Notes under the pieces: generated by a model
What the model was told of the DNA's origin: nothing
Seen by the model: only the letters and a program-made list of their open reading frames with translations
Database searches by the model: none
Translations under genes and position numbers: made by a program
Shown: positions 8,969 through 17,271 of the stretch, piece after piece
Layout: each line of letters starts with the position of its first letter
Numbering within the stretch: position 1 is the first letter of the stretch
Assembly: GCA_024235655.1 (NCBI GenBank)
Contig: JACKLY010000001.1
Location: 62,001 to 126,000 of the forward strand
Source of the DNA: Zoogloeaceae bacterium
GTDB taxonomy: Bacteria > Pseudomonadota > Gammaproteobacteria > Burkholderiales > Rhodocyclaceae
Direction of reading: 5' to 3'
DNA length: 64,000 nt

Positions 8969-9646
8969 ATGTACCGCACATTATCTACACCCCTCATGTG
9001 TATCTTCCTTTCGCTGTTCGGCATGACACATGTCCAGGCTGGCGTCACCGATGGCGAAACAATTTCCGGTCTCAAGGAAACCCTGACACGCGGCGCGGAA
9101 ATCGCCGTCAACCAGCTTGGCCAACCGAATGGTTTTCTGGGTGATTCGCGCGTCAGAATCCCGTTGCCAGATTCGATCCGCTCCGGCGAAAAACTGCTGC
9201 GTACCTTTGGTGGAGACAAGTACGCCGACGAACTGATCGACACCATGAACCATGCTGCCGAACTGGCAGTAGCGGAAGCCAAGCCTATTCTGGTCAACGC
9301 GGTGAAAAACATGAGCTTCGATGACGCGCGAGGCATTCTCACCGGCGGCGATGACGCGGCGACCCAGTATTTCAAGCGGGCCACCAGCACCGACCTGACA
9401 GCAAAGTTCCTGCCTATCGTGAAACAATCCACAGCCAAGGTTCAACTGGCAGACAAATACAACAAATACGCGAAAAAAGCATCGAAATACGGGTTGATTG
9501 ACGACAAGGACGCCAATCTTGACCAATACGTCACCGGAAAAGCACTCGACGGGCTGTTTTTGATGATTTCAGAACAGGAAAAAGCCATCCGCAAGGACCC
9601 GGTGGCAACCGGCAGCTCGTTGCTGAAGAAGATTTTTGGCCACTGA
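8969..9646 (+). CDS. DUF4197 exported protein
   Basis: A 225-residue protein with a signal peptide (MYRTLSTPLMCIFLSLFGMTHVQA region) and the helical DUF4197 domain: SGLKETLTRGAEIAVNQLG, GDSRVRIPLPDSIRS, VKNMSFDDARGILTGGDDAATQYF. Function of the family is not established. A strong AAGGAG lies before the ATG. It starts 14 bases after the binding-protein gene and may be co-transcribed with it. Confidence 0.85.
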   Translation: MYRTLSTPLMCIFLSLFGMTHVQAGVTDGETISGLKETLTRGAEIAVNQLGQPNGFLGDSRVRIPLPDSIRSGEKLLRTFGGDKYADELIDTMNHAAELAVAEAKPILVNAVKNMSFDDARGILTGGDDAATQYFKRATSTDLTAKFLPIVKQSTAKVQLADKYNKYAKKASKYGLIDDKDANLDQYVTGKALDGLFLMISEQEKAIRKDPVATGSSLLKKIFGH

Positions 9647-9667
9647 GCCGGTCAGCACGCTTGAACA

Positions 9668-9688
9668 GTGCCGCTAAAGTATCGGCAC
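9668..9688. repeat. Small inverted repeat after the DUF4197 gene
   Basis: GTGCCG at 9668-9673 pairs with CGGCAC at 9683-9688 around a nine-base loop. There is no T-tract after it, so it is a weak hairpin rather than a convincing intrinsic terminator. Confidence 0.3.
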
Positions 9689-9728
9689 GAATATGACGTT
9701 AGAGTAGCATGTCACGAGTAATCCGACC

Positions 9729-10061
9729 ATGACCACCGTACGCCTGAATGCTTCGCCGCAATTTGCCGCAGACGGACCGACGCGCAAGCCGGTGAGTCTG
9801 CGCGACATCGTGACGCCGGTTGCCGGCACCGACGGGGTTGATGCCGACCGCCGCCGCACCTTGCGCGAAGAACTCACCGCCGCGGAAGAACGCTTTCCGG
9901 TGGGCAGCACAAGCGATGCGGCTGCCGACGCCCAAAGTGTCGTCGAAGAACTCACCCGACTGGGCAGCGAGGCCATGCACGCCTTGCGCACACCCAGCCG
10001 CAAGGCAATGCACCTGGTCAATAACGTTGCCGGAGACAACTACGTAGACGAACAGGCCTGA
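9729..10061 (+). CDS. Hypothetical 110-residue protein
   Basis: A soluble, acidic, helix-rich protein (REELTAAEERFPVGST, AQSVVEELTRLGSEAMHALR) with no motif I recognise. The ATG at 9729 lacks a strong ribosome site. A good terminator follows 41 bases after the stop, which supports a transcript in this direction. A 121-residue frame on the opposite strand (9674-10039) is the alternative. I prefer the plus frame because of terminator position and residue composition. Confidence 0.5.
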   Translation: MTTVRLNASPQFAADGPTRKPVSLRDIVTPVAGTDGVDADRRRTLREELTAAEERFPVGSTSDAAADAQSVVEELTRLGSEAMHALRTPSRKAMHLVNNVAGDNYVDEQA

Positions 10062-10101
10062 GCTGCTTGCGGTAAAATTGCCCCAGCTTCAGGTGTCAGT
10101 G

Positions 10102-10130
10102 CGCCCCGGTCAGCCGGGGCGTTTGTTTTT
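10102..10130 (+). terminator. Intrinsic terminator before rep
   Basis: An eight-base GC stem (CGCCCCGG at 10102-10109, CCGGGGCG at 10114-10121) with a TCAG loop is followed by TTTGTTTTT. It ends transcription of the upstream small gene and insulates rep. Confidence 0.85.
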
Positions 10131-10163
10131 CCGCCGCAGGTATTTTTTCAGTCAATCACACCC

Positions 10164-12158
10164 ATGTCTGTGCAACTCAACGCCCCGCAACGCGAGGCCA
10201 TCCGCTATCTCGACGGACCATTGCTGGTGCTGGCCGGTGCCGGCTCGGGCAAGACACGCGTGATCACCCAGAAAATTGCCTACCTGATCCAGGAATGCGG
10301 CTTCAAACCTTCGAACATCGGCGCCATCACCTTCACCAACAAGGCGGCGAAGGAAATGCAGGAGCGGGTCGGCAAGCTGCTTGAGGGCACCTCGACCAGC
10401 GGCCTCACCATCAGCACCTTCCACGCCCTCGGCGTGCGCATCCTGCGCGAGGAAGCGACTGCGCTGGGCTACAAGCCCAAGTTCTCCATCTTCGATTCCA
10501 CCGACTGCTACGGCATCGTCTCCGACCTCGCCGGCAGTGTGGACAAGGCCACCATCAGGAAACTGCAAACGGTCATCTCCAACTGGAAGAACGCGCTGGT
10601 TTCACCCGACATGGCTGCCAAGCTGGCACAGGACGATACCGAAGCCCTTGCCGCACGCGCCTACCGAGACTATGCCGCCACCCTGCGTGCCTATCAGGCC
10701 GTCGACTTCGACGACCTGATCATGCTGCCGGTGGAGCTCTTCGAGACGCACCCCGAAATCCGCGAGAAGTGGCAGAACCGTCTGCGCTATATCCTCGTGG
10801 ACGAGTATCAGGACACCAATGCCTGCCAGTACAAGCTGCTCAAGCTGCTTACCGGGCCGCGCGCCATGTTCACGGCAGTGGGTGACGACGACCAGGCCAT
10901 CTACGGCTGGCGCGGCGCGGATATCGAAAACCTGCGCGGCCTGCCGCGCGACTATCCGAACCTGAAGGTGGTCAAGCTCGAGCAGAACTACCGCTCGACG
11001 GTACGCATCCTGAAAGCTGCCAATGCACTGATCGCGAACAACGAAAAACTGTTCGAAAAGCGCCTGTGGTCTGACCTGGGCATGGGCGACACGATCAGCG
11101 TCACCGCCTGCAAGGAGCCCGAGAACGAGGCGGAGTCCGTGGTCATGAAGCTGCTCTCGCACAAATTCGAGCACCGCACCGGCTTTCGCGACTACGCCAT
11201 TCTTTACCGCAGCAACCATCAGGCACGGATCTTCGAGCAGCAGTTGCGCAACCAGAAAGTGCCCTATCTGCTTTCCGGTGGCCAGTCCTTCTTCGACAAA
11301 TCAGAAATCAAGGACATCACCGCCTACCTGCGCCTGCTCGCCAATTCCGATGATGACCCTGCCTTCATCCGCGCCGTCACGACCCCCAAGCGCGGCGTCG
11401 GCGGCAGCACGCTGGAGGCACTGGGCACCTATGCTGGTGAACGGCACATTTCCCTCTTTGCAGCGGCTTTCGAGGAGGGCTTTGCGCACCGTGTTGCCGC
11501 ACGCCAGCTCGAACCCCTGCTTGAATTCTGCGAGTTCATCAACCGCTTTGAATGGCGCGCCGAGAAAGAACCGCCGGGGCAGGTACTGCCCGACCTGCTC
11601 GCCGCCATCGGTTATGAAGCATGGCTTTACGACCACGAAGACCCGCGCCCGGCAGAAACCAAGTGGAGCAATGTACTGGAACTGAGCAAGTGGCTAACCA
11701 AAAAGGGCGAGGAGGAAGAGAAGTCACTGATTGATCTGGCGCAGACCATCGCCCTGATCAACCTGCTCGACAAGGGCGAGTCCGACTACGACGGCGTCCA
11801 GCTCTCCACCCTGCATGCTGCCAAGGGGCTGGAGTACAAGCATGTCTTTCTCGTCGGCATTGAGGAAGGCTTGCTGCCGCACCGCGAATCGCAAGACCCG
11901 GTCAAGCTCGAGGAAGAACGCCGCCTGATGTACGTGGGCATCACCCGCGCCCAGCGCAGCCTGCATGTCAGCCACTGCGAAAAACGGCCGCAGGGCAAGG
12001 AATGGAATGCCTGTGAACCCTCCCGCTTCATTGACGAAATGGGCAAGGAAGACTTGCGTTTTTCCGGCGGCAAGGCAGCAACGGCAGAACCGGACAAGGC
12101 AACTTCCAGCGCCAAGCTGGCGGCCATGAAAGCACTGCTCGCCAGCAACAAATCCTGA
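10164..12158 (+). CDS. rep: ATP-dependent DNA helicase Rep (UvrD/Rep superfamily 1)
   Basis: A 664-residue 3'-5' DNA helicase that helps replication forks pass obstacles. Visible SF1 motifs: Q motif LNAPQREAIRYL, Walker A GAGSGKT (residues 25-31), motif Ia ITFTNKAAKEM, Walker B DEYQDTN, motif III GDDDQAIYGWRGAD, motif IV LEQNYRST, motif V LSTLHAAKGLEYKHVFLVG and motif VI MYVGITRAQ. Length is close to E. coli Rep (673), and the sequence is closer to Rep than to UvrD in motif context. The gene is monocistronic, with a terminator just upstream. Confidence 0.95.
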   Translation: MSVQLNAPQREAIRYLDGPLLVLAGAGSGKTRVITQKIAYLIQECGFKPSNIGAITFTNKAAKEMQERVGKLLEGTSTSGLTISTFHALGVRILREEATALGYKPKFSIFDSTDCYGIVSDLAGSVDKATIRKLQTVISNWKNALVSPDMAAKLAQDDTEALAARAYRDYAATLRAYQAVDFDDLIMLPVELFETHPEIREKWQNRLRYILVDEYQDTNACQYKLLKLLTGPRAMFTAVGDDDQAIYGWRGADIENLRGLPRDYPNLKVVKLEQNYRSTVRILKAANALIANNEKLFEKRLWSDLGMGDTISVTACKEPENEAESVVMKLLSHKFEHRTGFRDYAILYRSNHQARIFEQQLRNQKVPYLLSGGQSFFDKSEIKDITAYLRLLANSDDDPAFIRAVTTPKRGVGGSTLEALGTYAGERHISLFAAAFEEGFAHRVAARQLEPLLEFCEFINRFEWRAEKEPPGQVLPDLLAAIGYEAWLYDHEDPRPAETKWSNVLELSKWLTKKGEEEEKSLIDLAQTIALINLLDKGESDYDGVQLSTLHAAKGLEYKHVFLVGIEEGLLPHRESQDPVKLEEERRLMYVGITRAQRSLHVSHCEKRPQGKEWNACEPSRFIDEMGKEDLRFSGGKAATAEPDKATSSAKLAAMKALLASNKS

Positions 12159-12293
12159 CACGCCGGTCACCCGACGTTACAACGCGTTACTCATCTCCTG
12201 ACTACCGGCATCACCATTGCCGCGTTGATTGCAGCAAGGTACGGGAAAAACCCGGCCGGGAAGCACAATCAACCAACGTTCAGGAGATACAAA

Positions 12294-12605
12294 ATGCTGA
12301 AAAAAATCATCGCCATCACCATTGCCACTGCTTTTGGTTCTGTTGCCTTTGCCCAGGCCCCCGCCACCGCAGGCGCAGCCGTGGCCAAGCCGCCTGTTGA
12401 AGCAGCCAAGGCAGCAACACCCGCTGCCGCACCGGCGGCGGAAATGAAGGCCGACGTTGCTGCAACTCCAGCGAAACCTGCCGCCGCAAAGGAAACAAAG
12501 AAAGCGGTCAAGAAAACAGCACCGGCCCAGGGCAAAAAGCATGGCGCAGAAAAGAAAGCTGAAATGGCCGCGCCGGCAACCCCAGCAGCACCAGCAGCGA
12601 AGTAA
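12294..12605 (+). CDS. Small exported Ala/Lys/Pro-rich protein
   Basis: A 103-residue protein with a clear signal peptide (LKKIIAITIATAFGSVAFAQ) followed by a low-complexity mature region dominated by Ala, Lys, Pro and Glu. The composition resembles acid-shock or histone-like repeat proteins, but no family is recognised. The start at 12294 has CAGGAG eight bases upstream; an in-frame upstream start at 12225 would bury the signal peptide. A strong terminator lies 20 bases after the stop. Confidence 0.7.
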   Translation: MLKKIIAITIATAFGSVAFAQAPATAGAAVAKPPVEAAKAATPAAAPAAEMKADVAATPAKPAAAKETKKAVKKTAPAQGKKHGAEKKAEMAAPATPAAPAAK

Positions 12606-12624
12606 ACCTGCCCCACAAAACAAA

Positions 12625-12656
12625 GGGGGTGCCCCGAAAGGCACCCCCTTTTATTG
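12625..12656. terminator. Bidirectional intrinsic terminator
   Basis: A nine-base perfect stem (GGGGGTGCC at 12625-12633, GGCACCCCC at 12640-12648) with a six-base loop. On the plus strand it is followed by TTTTATTGTT; on the minus strand the stem is followed by CTTTGTTTTG. It can therefore end both the small Ala/Lys-rich gene and the convergent cytochrome gene. Confidence 0.88.
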
Positions 12657-12669
12657 TTGCAGCAGCGAC

Positions 12670-13116
12670 TTACTTGGCCTTGCCGACCAGATAGTCGACT
12701 GCACCCTTGGCTTCTTCCTCGGTCAGATTGGCACTGCCACCTTTCGGCGGCATCGCTCCTTTTCCACCAATCACGCTCTTGACCAGCGCCGGTACACCGG
12801 TTGCGATACGCGGCGCCCATGCAGCCTTGTCACCTGTCTTCGGCGCACCGGCCGCACCAGTGCTGTGGCAGGCAGCACAAACGGTCTTGTACACCGTTTC
12901 ACCATCGCGTGGCTTGCCATCCCCGGCTGGAGCAGCCTCCCGCTGCAAGTCGAAGCGGGCAACCGGCTGAATCCGGCTTTCCGCGGCTTCCGAATCATTA
13001 ACCGAAACCGAACCCTTGCCCAGTTTCGACAGCGGCAGCGCCACCACCAGCAACAGTACGGTTATCGCAATCACCACGTACATGATGGATTTTGAAGAAT
13101 GGGGCTTCTCTGCCAT
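12670..13116 (-). CDS. Membrane-anchored class I cytochrome c (c5-like)
   Basis: A 148-residue periplasmic electron carrier. It has an N-terminal transmembrane anchor (SIMYVVIAITVLLLVVALPLS), a linker, and a haem domain with CAACH (haem binding) and a distal Met in GAMPPKGG. The MPPKGG-A/S-xLT pattern and length resemble cytochrome c5. AAAAGGA lies seven bases before the ATG. No oxidase genes are adjacent, so its redox partner is unknown. Confidence 0.88.
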   Translation of the reverse strand: MAEKPHSSKSIMYVVIAITVLLLVVALPLSKLGKGSVSVNDSEAAESRIQPVARFDLQREAAPAGDGKPRDGETVYKTVCAACHSTGAAGAPKTGDKAAWAPRIATGVPALVKSVIGGKGAMPPKGGSANLTEEEAKGAVDYLVGKAK

Positions 13117-13152
13117 GGAAAATCCTTTTAATTGGTTTGATATAAGGTACTG

Positions 13153-13158
13153 ATTATA
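13153..13158 (-). promoter_or_regulatory. Probable -10 of the cytochrome c gene
   Basis: On the minus strand a perfect TATAAT lies 37 bases upstream of the cytochrome start. The best -35 match (TTCTGG at 13177-13182 on the minus strand) is poor. The site lies in the only gap between this gene and the divergent tRNA. Confidence 0.45.
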
Positions 13159-13191
13159 TCGCCCTTTCCCTTACAGCCAGAAGGGGCAAGA

Positions 13192-13220
13192 TGGACGCCG
13201 CGGACGAAACCCGATATCCT
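13192..13220 (+). promoter_or_regulatory. Probable promoter of tRNA-Arg
   Basis: TGGACG (13192-13197) and TATCCT (13215-13220) are separated by exactly 17 bases and place the start of transcription about seven bases before the tRNA. The hexamers are imperfect, so this is a reasonable but unproven assignment. Confidence 0.5.
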
Positions 13221-13233
13221 TGCGGCCTTCCGC

Positions 13234-13310
13234 GCGCCCGTAGCTCAGCTGGATAGAGTACTGCCCTCCGAAGGCAGGGGTCGGACGTTCGAATCGTCTC
13301 GGGCGCGCCA
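13234..13310 (+). tRNA. tRNA-Arg (anticodon CCG)
   Basis: A full cloverleaf with encoded CCA. The acceptor stem is GCGCCCG/CGGGCGC, the D-arm contains AGCTCAGCTGGATAGAG, and the anticodon stem is CTGCC/GGCAG around CTCCGAA with CCG at positions 34-36. The T-arm is GGACG-TTCGAAT-CGTCT with one G-T pair. It reads CGG arginine codons. It stands alone between divergent and convergent protein genes and has its own terminator. Confidence 0.97.
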
Positions 13311-13318
13311 GACATTTC

Positions 13319-13349
13319 AACGGTTCGGGTTTCAACCCCGAACCGTTTT
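13319..13349 (+). terminator. Terminator of tRNA-Arg
   Basis: An eleven-base perfect stem (13319-13329 with 13337-13347) and seven-base loop, ending in TTTT. It lies nine bases after the tRNA CCA end. Confidence 0.8.
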
Positions 13350-13387
13350 CAATTCCTCCGTACGAAACCCGCCCCTGGCGCTCAAAC

Positions 13388-13861
13388 TTAATCCGCCGGC
13401 AAGCCCGCTCTGACGCGTGCCCGCTGCTTGGCTGCGATGTAATTGGCGTGGCCGACGTGCAGGAGGTCACCGATCTTGCGCATCAGGTGCGATTCGTGGG
13501 CGTCGATGTGGCCGTCGGCCATGGCCACGTGCCACAGGTTTTCAACGATCTGCACCTTCTGCTCCAGGTCGCAGTGTTGATTGATCAGCGAGGTAAACTG
13601 GTGATAGCCAGTGGCCTGGCTGGCCTCTTCCTTCGCGAGTTCGATCAGTTCGGCAAGTTGCCCGGCATCAAGCGCAAACTGCTTCTGCAGCGTTTGCTCG
13701 ACGGAATGCCGTTCTTCTTCGGCAAAGCGGTTATCCATGCGCATCATCTCCAGCAGCAGCGCGGCAGTGGCAACTTGCAGCGCCTTTTCGCCGGCAGGAG
13801 TGTGCTGCCCGGCTTCCGGAGCGATGAACTGGTTGAAGAATTTCTGGATGCTGGCAATCAT
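13388..13861 (-). CDS. TerB-like protein
   Basis: A 157-residue all-helical soluble protein of the TerB/DjlA-N superfamily: [21 protein letters not shown] and [30 protein letters not shown], where the paired acidic clusters are the metal-binding-type loops of the fold. No other ter genes are nearby, so tellurite resistance should not be assumed. Monocistronic, with a start 39 bases from the convergent-side hydrolase stop. Confidence 0.82.
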   Translation of the reverse strand: MIASIQKFFNQFIAPEAGQHTPAGEKALQVATAALLLEMMRMDNRFAEEERHSVEQTLQKQFALDAGQLAELIELAKEEASQATGYHQFTSLINQHCDLEQKVQIVENLWHVAMADGHIDAHESHLMRKIGDLLHVGHANYIAAKQRARVRAGLPAD

Positions 13862-13900
13862 CGGCGGCCTAGCTGAGGTGATCTACGGTTACCGGCCATT

Positions 13901-14791
13901 TTATCCCTTCGCTTGCACCCTGGCGGCTGCGCGGCAAATGGCGTCGGCAAAGGTTTCGTCCAGCACCTCCGGAAAATCGTGCCCCATGCCGGGCACGGTG
14001 ATCATTTCGGCGCCGGTAATGTTGGCGCAGACATCCACGCCGCAGGCCAGCGGGATCAGCGGGTCGGCGGCGCCGTGCAGCACGACGGTCGGGCACTTGA
14101 TCGTTTTGAGCAAGGGCCGGCGGTCGCCGCTGGCGAAGATGGCACCGAGTTGCCGGGCGACCCCCTGCGGGTAGAAGGCGCGATCGTATTCGTTGCCAAA
14201 CATGGCTTCCAGATCCGCCTGCGGCGTCGGGTAATCAGGGCTGGAAACCGGCAGAAACCGGGCGATGCCATCGGCGACCATGCTGGCACGGTCGCGCTGC
14301 AGGGGCAGCGGCGCGAACAGCGCGGCGGCTGCCGCCGGTGTCGGCGGCGGCAGCATCGGGTTGCCGGACGACGACATGATGCTGGTCAGCGACAAGGCAC
14401 GTGCCGGGTGACGGGCGGCGATGATCTGCGCAATGGCGCCGCCCATCGAGGCACCGGCAAAATGAGCTTGCCGAATACCAAGACTGTCGAGCAGGTCGAG
14501 TGCATCCTGCGCCATGTCCTCCAGCGTATAGGCGAGGTTAAGTGGCTGGCCGCGCTTGATTGCACCGGCGATATCGGGCAGCGGCGCCGTGTCGAAATGG
14601 GTGGACAGCCCGCAATCCCGGTTATCAAAGCGGATGACGCGGAAACCGCGTTGTGCCAGCAGTTCGCAAAAGCGGGTATTCCAGCGCGAATACTGTGCCC
14701 CGAGCCCCATGATCAGCAGGATAGCGGGGTCGGTATCCTTGCCGAAGCTTTCGAAGTAAAGCGTAATCCGTGGACTATTGAAGAAAGGCAT
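13901..14791 (-). CDS. Alpha/beta hydrolase
   Basis: A 296-residue serine hydrolase of the alpha/beta fold. The oxyanion region is LLIMGLGAQ, the nucleophile elbow GASMGG, the acid is in HGAADPLIP and the catalytic histidine in PGMGHDFPE. The RVIRFDNRDCGLS segment is typical of the esterase/haloperoxidase-like group. Substrate unknown. No signal peptide, so cytoplasmic. It stands alone, divergent from the MFS transporter. Confidence 0.85.
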   Translation of the reverse strand: MPFFNSPRITLYFESFGKDTDPAILLIMGLGAQYSRWNTRFCELLAQRGFRVIRFDNRDCGLSTHFDTAPLPDIAGAIKRGQPLNLAYTLEDMAQDALDLLDSLGIRQAHFAGASMGGAIAQIIAARHPARALSLTSIMSSSGNPMLPPPTPAAAAALFAPLPLQRDRASMVADGIARFLPVSSPDYPTPQADLEAMFGNEYDRAFYPQGVARQLGAIFASGDRRPLLKTIKCPTVVLHGAADPLIPLACGVDVCANITGAEMITVPGMGHDFPEVLDETFADAICRAAARVQAKG

Positions 14792-14925
14792 GTCGGTTTC
14801 TCAGGCTGCGGCAACAAGGGGCGTGTAGTTTAGCTGGCGGTGCCGGCGCAGGCCAGGCATCGGCGTACAATCCTTTTCCCAACCCTGATTTTCTTGCCGG
14901 CCAACCGCCGGCAGGCACCATCAAA

Positions 14926-16155
14926 ATGACCACAGACGTGCTTTCCGAAGCCGCCAATACAGGTGCCCCTGCCCCCGTGGCTGACGATGCCCGCATCATC
15001 GCCATCATCGGCTTTGCCCATGGCGTGTCGCACTTCTTCCACCTGTTGTTGCCGCCCCTGTTTCCCTGGTTGATGCCGGAATTCGGGCTCTCGTTCATCG
15101 AGATCGGCGCCACGATGACGGTATTTTTTGTCGTCTCCGGCATCGGGCAGGCCATGGCCGGGTTTGCCGTCGATCGCTTGGGCGCGCTCAAGGTGTTGCT
15201 GGCCGGCATCAGTTGTTTCCTGATCGCCGGGCTGGGGCTGGCCTTTGCCACCAGCGCCAATGCGCTGTTTGTGGTGGCAGCCATTGCCGGCCTGGGCAAT
15301 GCGGTATTCCACCCCGCCGATTTCACCGTGCTCAACCGCAAGGTATCGCCGGCGCGCCTTGGCCATGCCTTTTCGATGCACGGCCTGTCCGGCAACCTCG
15401 GCTGGGCAGCAGCACCGGTTTTTCTCACCGGGCTGGCCTCCCTGTTCGACTGGCGCATGGCCGCGGCCGGCGCCGGGCTGCTGACATTGCCGGCGATGCT
15501 GCTCTTGTGGAAATACCGGGCACTGCTCGACACCGACCACCGCAACCCGCCCGAGATCCCCTCCGGCACACCCGGCACCTTTGCCTTTCTCGGCGACCGC
15601 GCGGTGTGGCTGTGCTTTGCCTTCTTCTGCCTGATCACTGCCGCCTTCGGTGCCTTCCAGAACTACGCCACGCCGGTGCTGCAGAACCTCTACGGCCTGC
15701 CGCTGGGCATGGCTGCCGGCGCCCTCTCCACTTATCTGCTGGCCGCTGGCGGCGGCATCATTGTGGGTGGCTTTGTCGCCCAGAAGCAGGCGCATGAACA
15801 GATCATCGCCGTCATGCTCGGCATTGCCGCATTGCTCGCCGTGGTGCTGGCGCTGAACGTGGTGCCGGGCTGGGGCGCCCTGCTGCTGATGGCTGGCATC
15901 GGTTTTTTCAGCGGCATCGCCGGCCCCTCGCGCGACCTGCTGGTGCGCCGCGCCGCCACCGCCCGCTTCGGGCAGGCGGCTTATGGGCGCATCTACGGGT
16001 TCGTCTATGCCGGGCTGGACACCGGGCTGGCCGCGGCACCGCTGATTTTCGGCGGCGCCATGGACAGCGGCCAATTTGCCACCGTGCTAGTCGGCGTTGC
16101 CCTGCTGCAGGGGGCGGCGATCCTGACAGCGCTCAAGGTCGGCCGCGGTGCTTGA
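14926..16155 (+). CDS. Major facilitator superfamily transporter, Fsr-like
   Basis: A 409-residue twelve-helix MFS protein. Helix 1 (AIIGFAHGVSHFFHLLLPPLFPWL) and the following FGLSFIEIGATMTVFFVVSG resemble fosmidomycin-resistance (Fsr) type exporters, and FHPADFTVLNRKVSPARLGHAFSMHG fits that group. The export substrate is unknown, and resistance is not implied by sequence alone. An inverted-repeat element starts 21 bases after the stop. Confidence 0.82.
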   Translation: MTTDVLSEAANTGAPAPVADDARIIAIIGFAHGVSHFFHLLLPPLFPWLMPEFGLSFIEIGATMTVFFVVSGIGQAMAGFAVDRLGALKVLLAGISCFLIAGLGLAFATSANALFVVAAIAGLGNAVFHPADFTVLNRKVSPARLGHAFSMHGLSGNLGWAAAPVFLTGLASLFDWRMAAAGAGLLTLPAMLLLWKYRALLDTDHRNPPEIPSGTPGTFAFLGDRAVWLCFAFFCLITAAFGAFQNYATPVLQNLYGLPLGMAAGALSTYLLAAGGGIIVGGFVAQKQAHEQIIAVMLGIAALLAVVLALNVVPGWGALLLMAGIGFFSGIAGPSRDLLVRRAATARFGQAAYGRIYGFVYAGLDTGLAAAPLIFGGAMDSGQFATVLVGVALLQGAAILTALKVGRGA

Positions 16156-16175
16156 GGGCTTAAAGGCTGACCAAC

Positions 16176-16286
16176 CCACCGCAGAGGCGCTGAGGCGCAG
16201 AGGTTTCGCAGAGATAGTGTTCGGAGGGGCCGCTGGCGAACCAACGTGTGCTTCGTCTTCTCTGCGCCTCAGCGCCTCTGCGGTGG
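16176..16286. repeat. Inverted-repeat element, copy 1 (27-bp perfect arms)
   Basis: Left arm 16176-16202 and right arm 16260-16286 are perfect 27-base inverted repeats around a 57-base spacer. The outer core is CCACCGCAGAGGCG. Related elements occur at 49920-50021 and 60855-60919. The stop codon of the DMT transporter lies inside the right arm, so its last residues are encoded by the element. No transposase is encoded. It is therefore a small non-autonomous palindromic repeat. Confidence 0.85.
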
Positions 16287-17180
16287 ATTTTGAACTTTAC
16301 CCACGCCCCTTTGCCGTGCCGGCAGCAAGGTCGTGGCCAGTGCGGCGATGATCAGCGCCACGGCCACGTAGTCAGCGCCATAGGGCATCTCGCCGGCCAG
16401 CTGCATGGCCGAACCGAGCCCGATCACCGGAATGAACATGATCGACAGGGCACTGGCCGTCGGTGGCAGGCTGCGGGCAATGGAGAACCAGATGATCTGT
16501 GCCACGCCATAGTTGATCGCCGCACTGTAGGCGAGCACGCCCCACATCGATGGCGAGAATTGCCAGGTCGGCAACGGCTCCAGCGAGAAGGCCAGCAGCC
16601 AGAACATCGGCACCGACAGGCCGATCATCCAGACCGTGAGTGCTTCCGTCGGCACCGGCGCGCCCAGTCGTTTCAGCAGCAGGGTGCCCAATGCCCAGCT
16701 GATGGCCGCACCCAGCATCCAGGCCATGCCGGCCGGGCGCCCGCTCATTGTGGCCAGTTCATGCCAGAGCAGCAGCAAGACGGCGGCTGCCGCACAGGCA
16801 GTGGCCAGCCACAGTCGCGGTGTCATCTTTTCACGGAAGAAGAACACACCGATCAGTACCGTCCAGATCGGCATCGTGAACCCGATAATCGCTGCCCGCC
16901 CCGAGGCCAGCGCCTGCACGCCGAAGATCGACATCGCATGCCAGCCAAGGATGTTCGGCGCTGCCAGCAAGGCCACTCGGCCCAACATGCCGGCCGGCAG
17001 GCGAAGCGTGTGGCCGCGCAGCCGATACCAGAGCAGCAGCAACAGGAAACCGCCGGTCATTGTCAGCGCACGGAAATAAAGCGGGCTCAACTCACGCAAC
17101 CCAAGTTTCATGACCGGCCAGTTCACACCCCACATCAGCGTCAGCAGGGCAAGGGCGATCAGGTTGCGGGCAGGCATCAT
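16269..17180 (-). CDS. EamA/DMT-family transporter
   Basis: A 303-residue inner-membrane protein with two EamA halves and about ten helices: LIALALLTLMWGVNWPVMKLG at the N-terminus, SGRAAIIGFTMPIWTVLIGVFFF in the first half, AISWALGTLLLKRL in the second. Substrate unknown. ATG 17180 (followed by a second ATG) is chosen because it puts the first helix immediately after the start; an upstream in-frame start at 17315 would add a non-hydrophobic leader. The C-terminal residues VQNPPQRR come from the inverted-repeat element, so the original stop may have been displaced. Confidence 0.85.
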   Translation of the reverse strand: MMPARNLIALALLTLMWGVNWPVMKLGLRELSPLYFRALTMTGGFLLLLLWYRLRGHTLRLPAGMLGRVALLAAPNILGWHAMSIFGVQALASGRAAIIGFTMPIWTVLIGVFFFREKMTPRLWLATACAAAAVLLLLWHELATMSGRPAGMAWMLGAAISWALGTLLLKRLGAPVPTEALTVWMIGLSVPMFWLLAFSLEPLPTWQFSPSMWGVLAYSAAINYGVAQIIWFSIARSLPPTASALSIMFIPVIGLGSAMQLAGEMPYGADYVAVALIIAALATTLLPARQRGVGKVQNPPQRR

Positions 17181-17271
17181 GGAGGGAGTTATGCGAAGCA
17201 ATGACGAAGCAGCGCATTTTGCCCTACGATGGCGCCACCATTGATGAAAGATTGACTGGAGTTGAGCCGCC

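Noticed and set aside
9674..10039. A 121-residue minus-strand frame opposite the small 9729 gene
   Set aside because: It has no better start signal, and the terminator at 10102 fits the plus-strand gene.
13388..13861. Tellurite resistance system
   Set aside because: Only a single TerB-like fold is present, with no terC, terD or terZ genes nearby.
14830..16074. A 414-residue minus-strand frame opposite the MFS gene
   Set aside because: Gln/Gly/Arg-rich antisense product with no motif; the plus strand has a full MFS protein.
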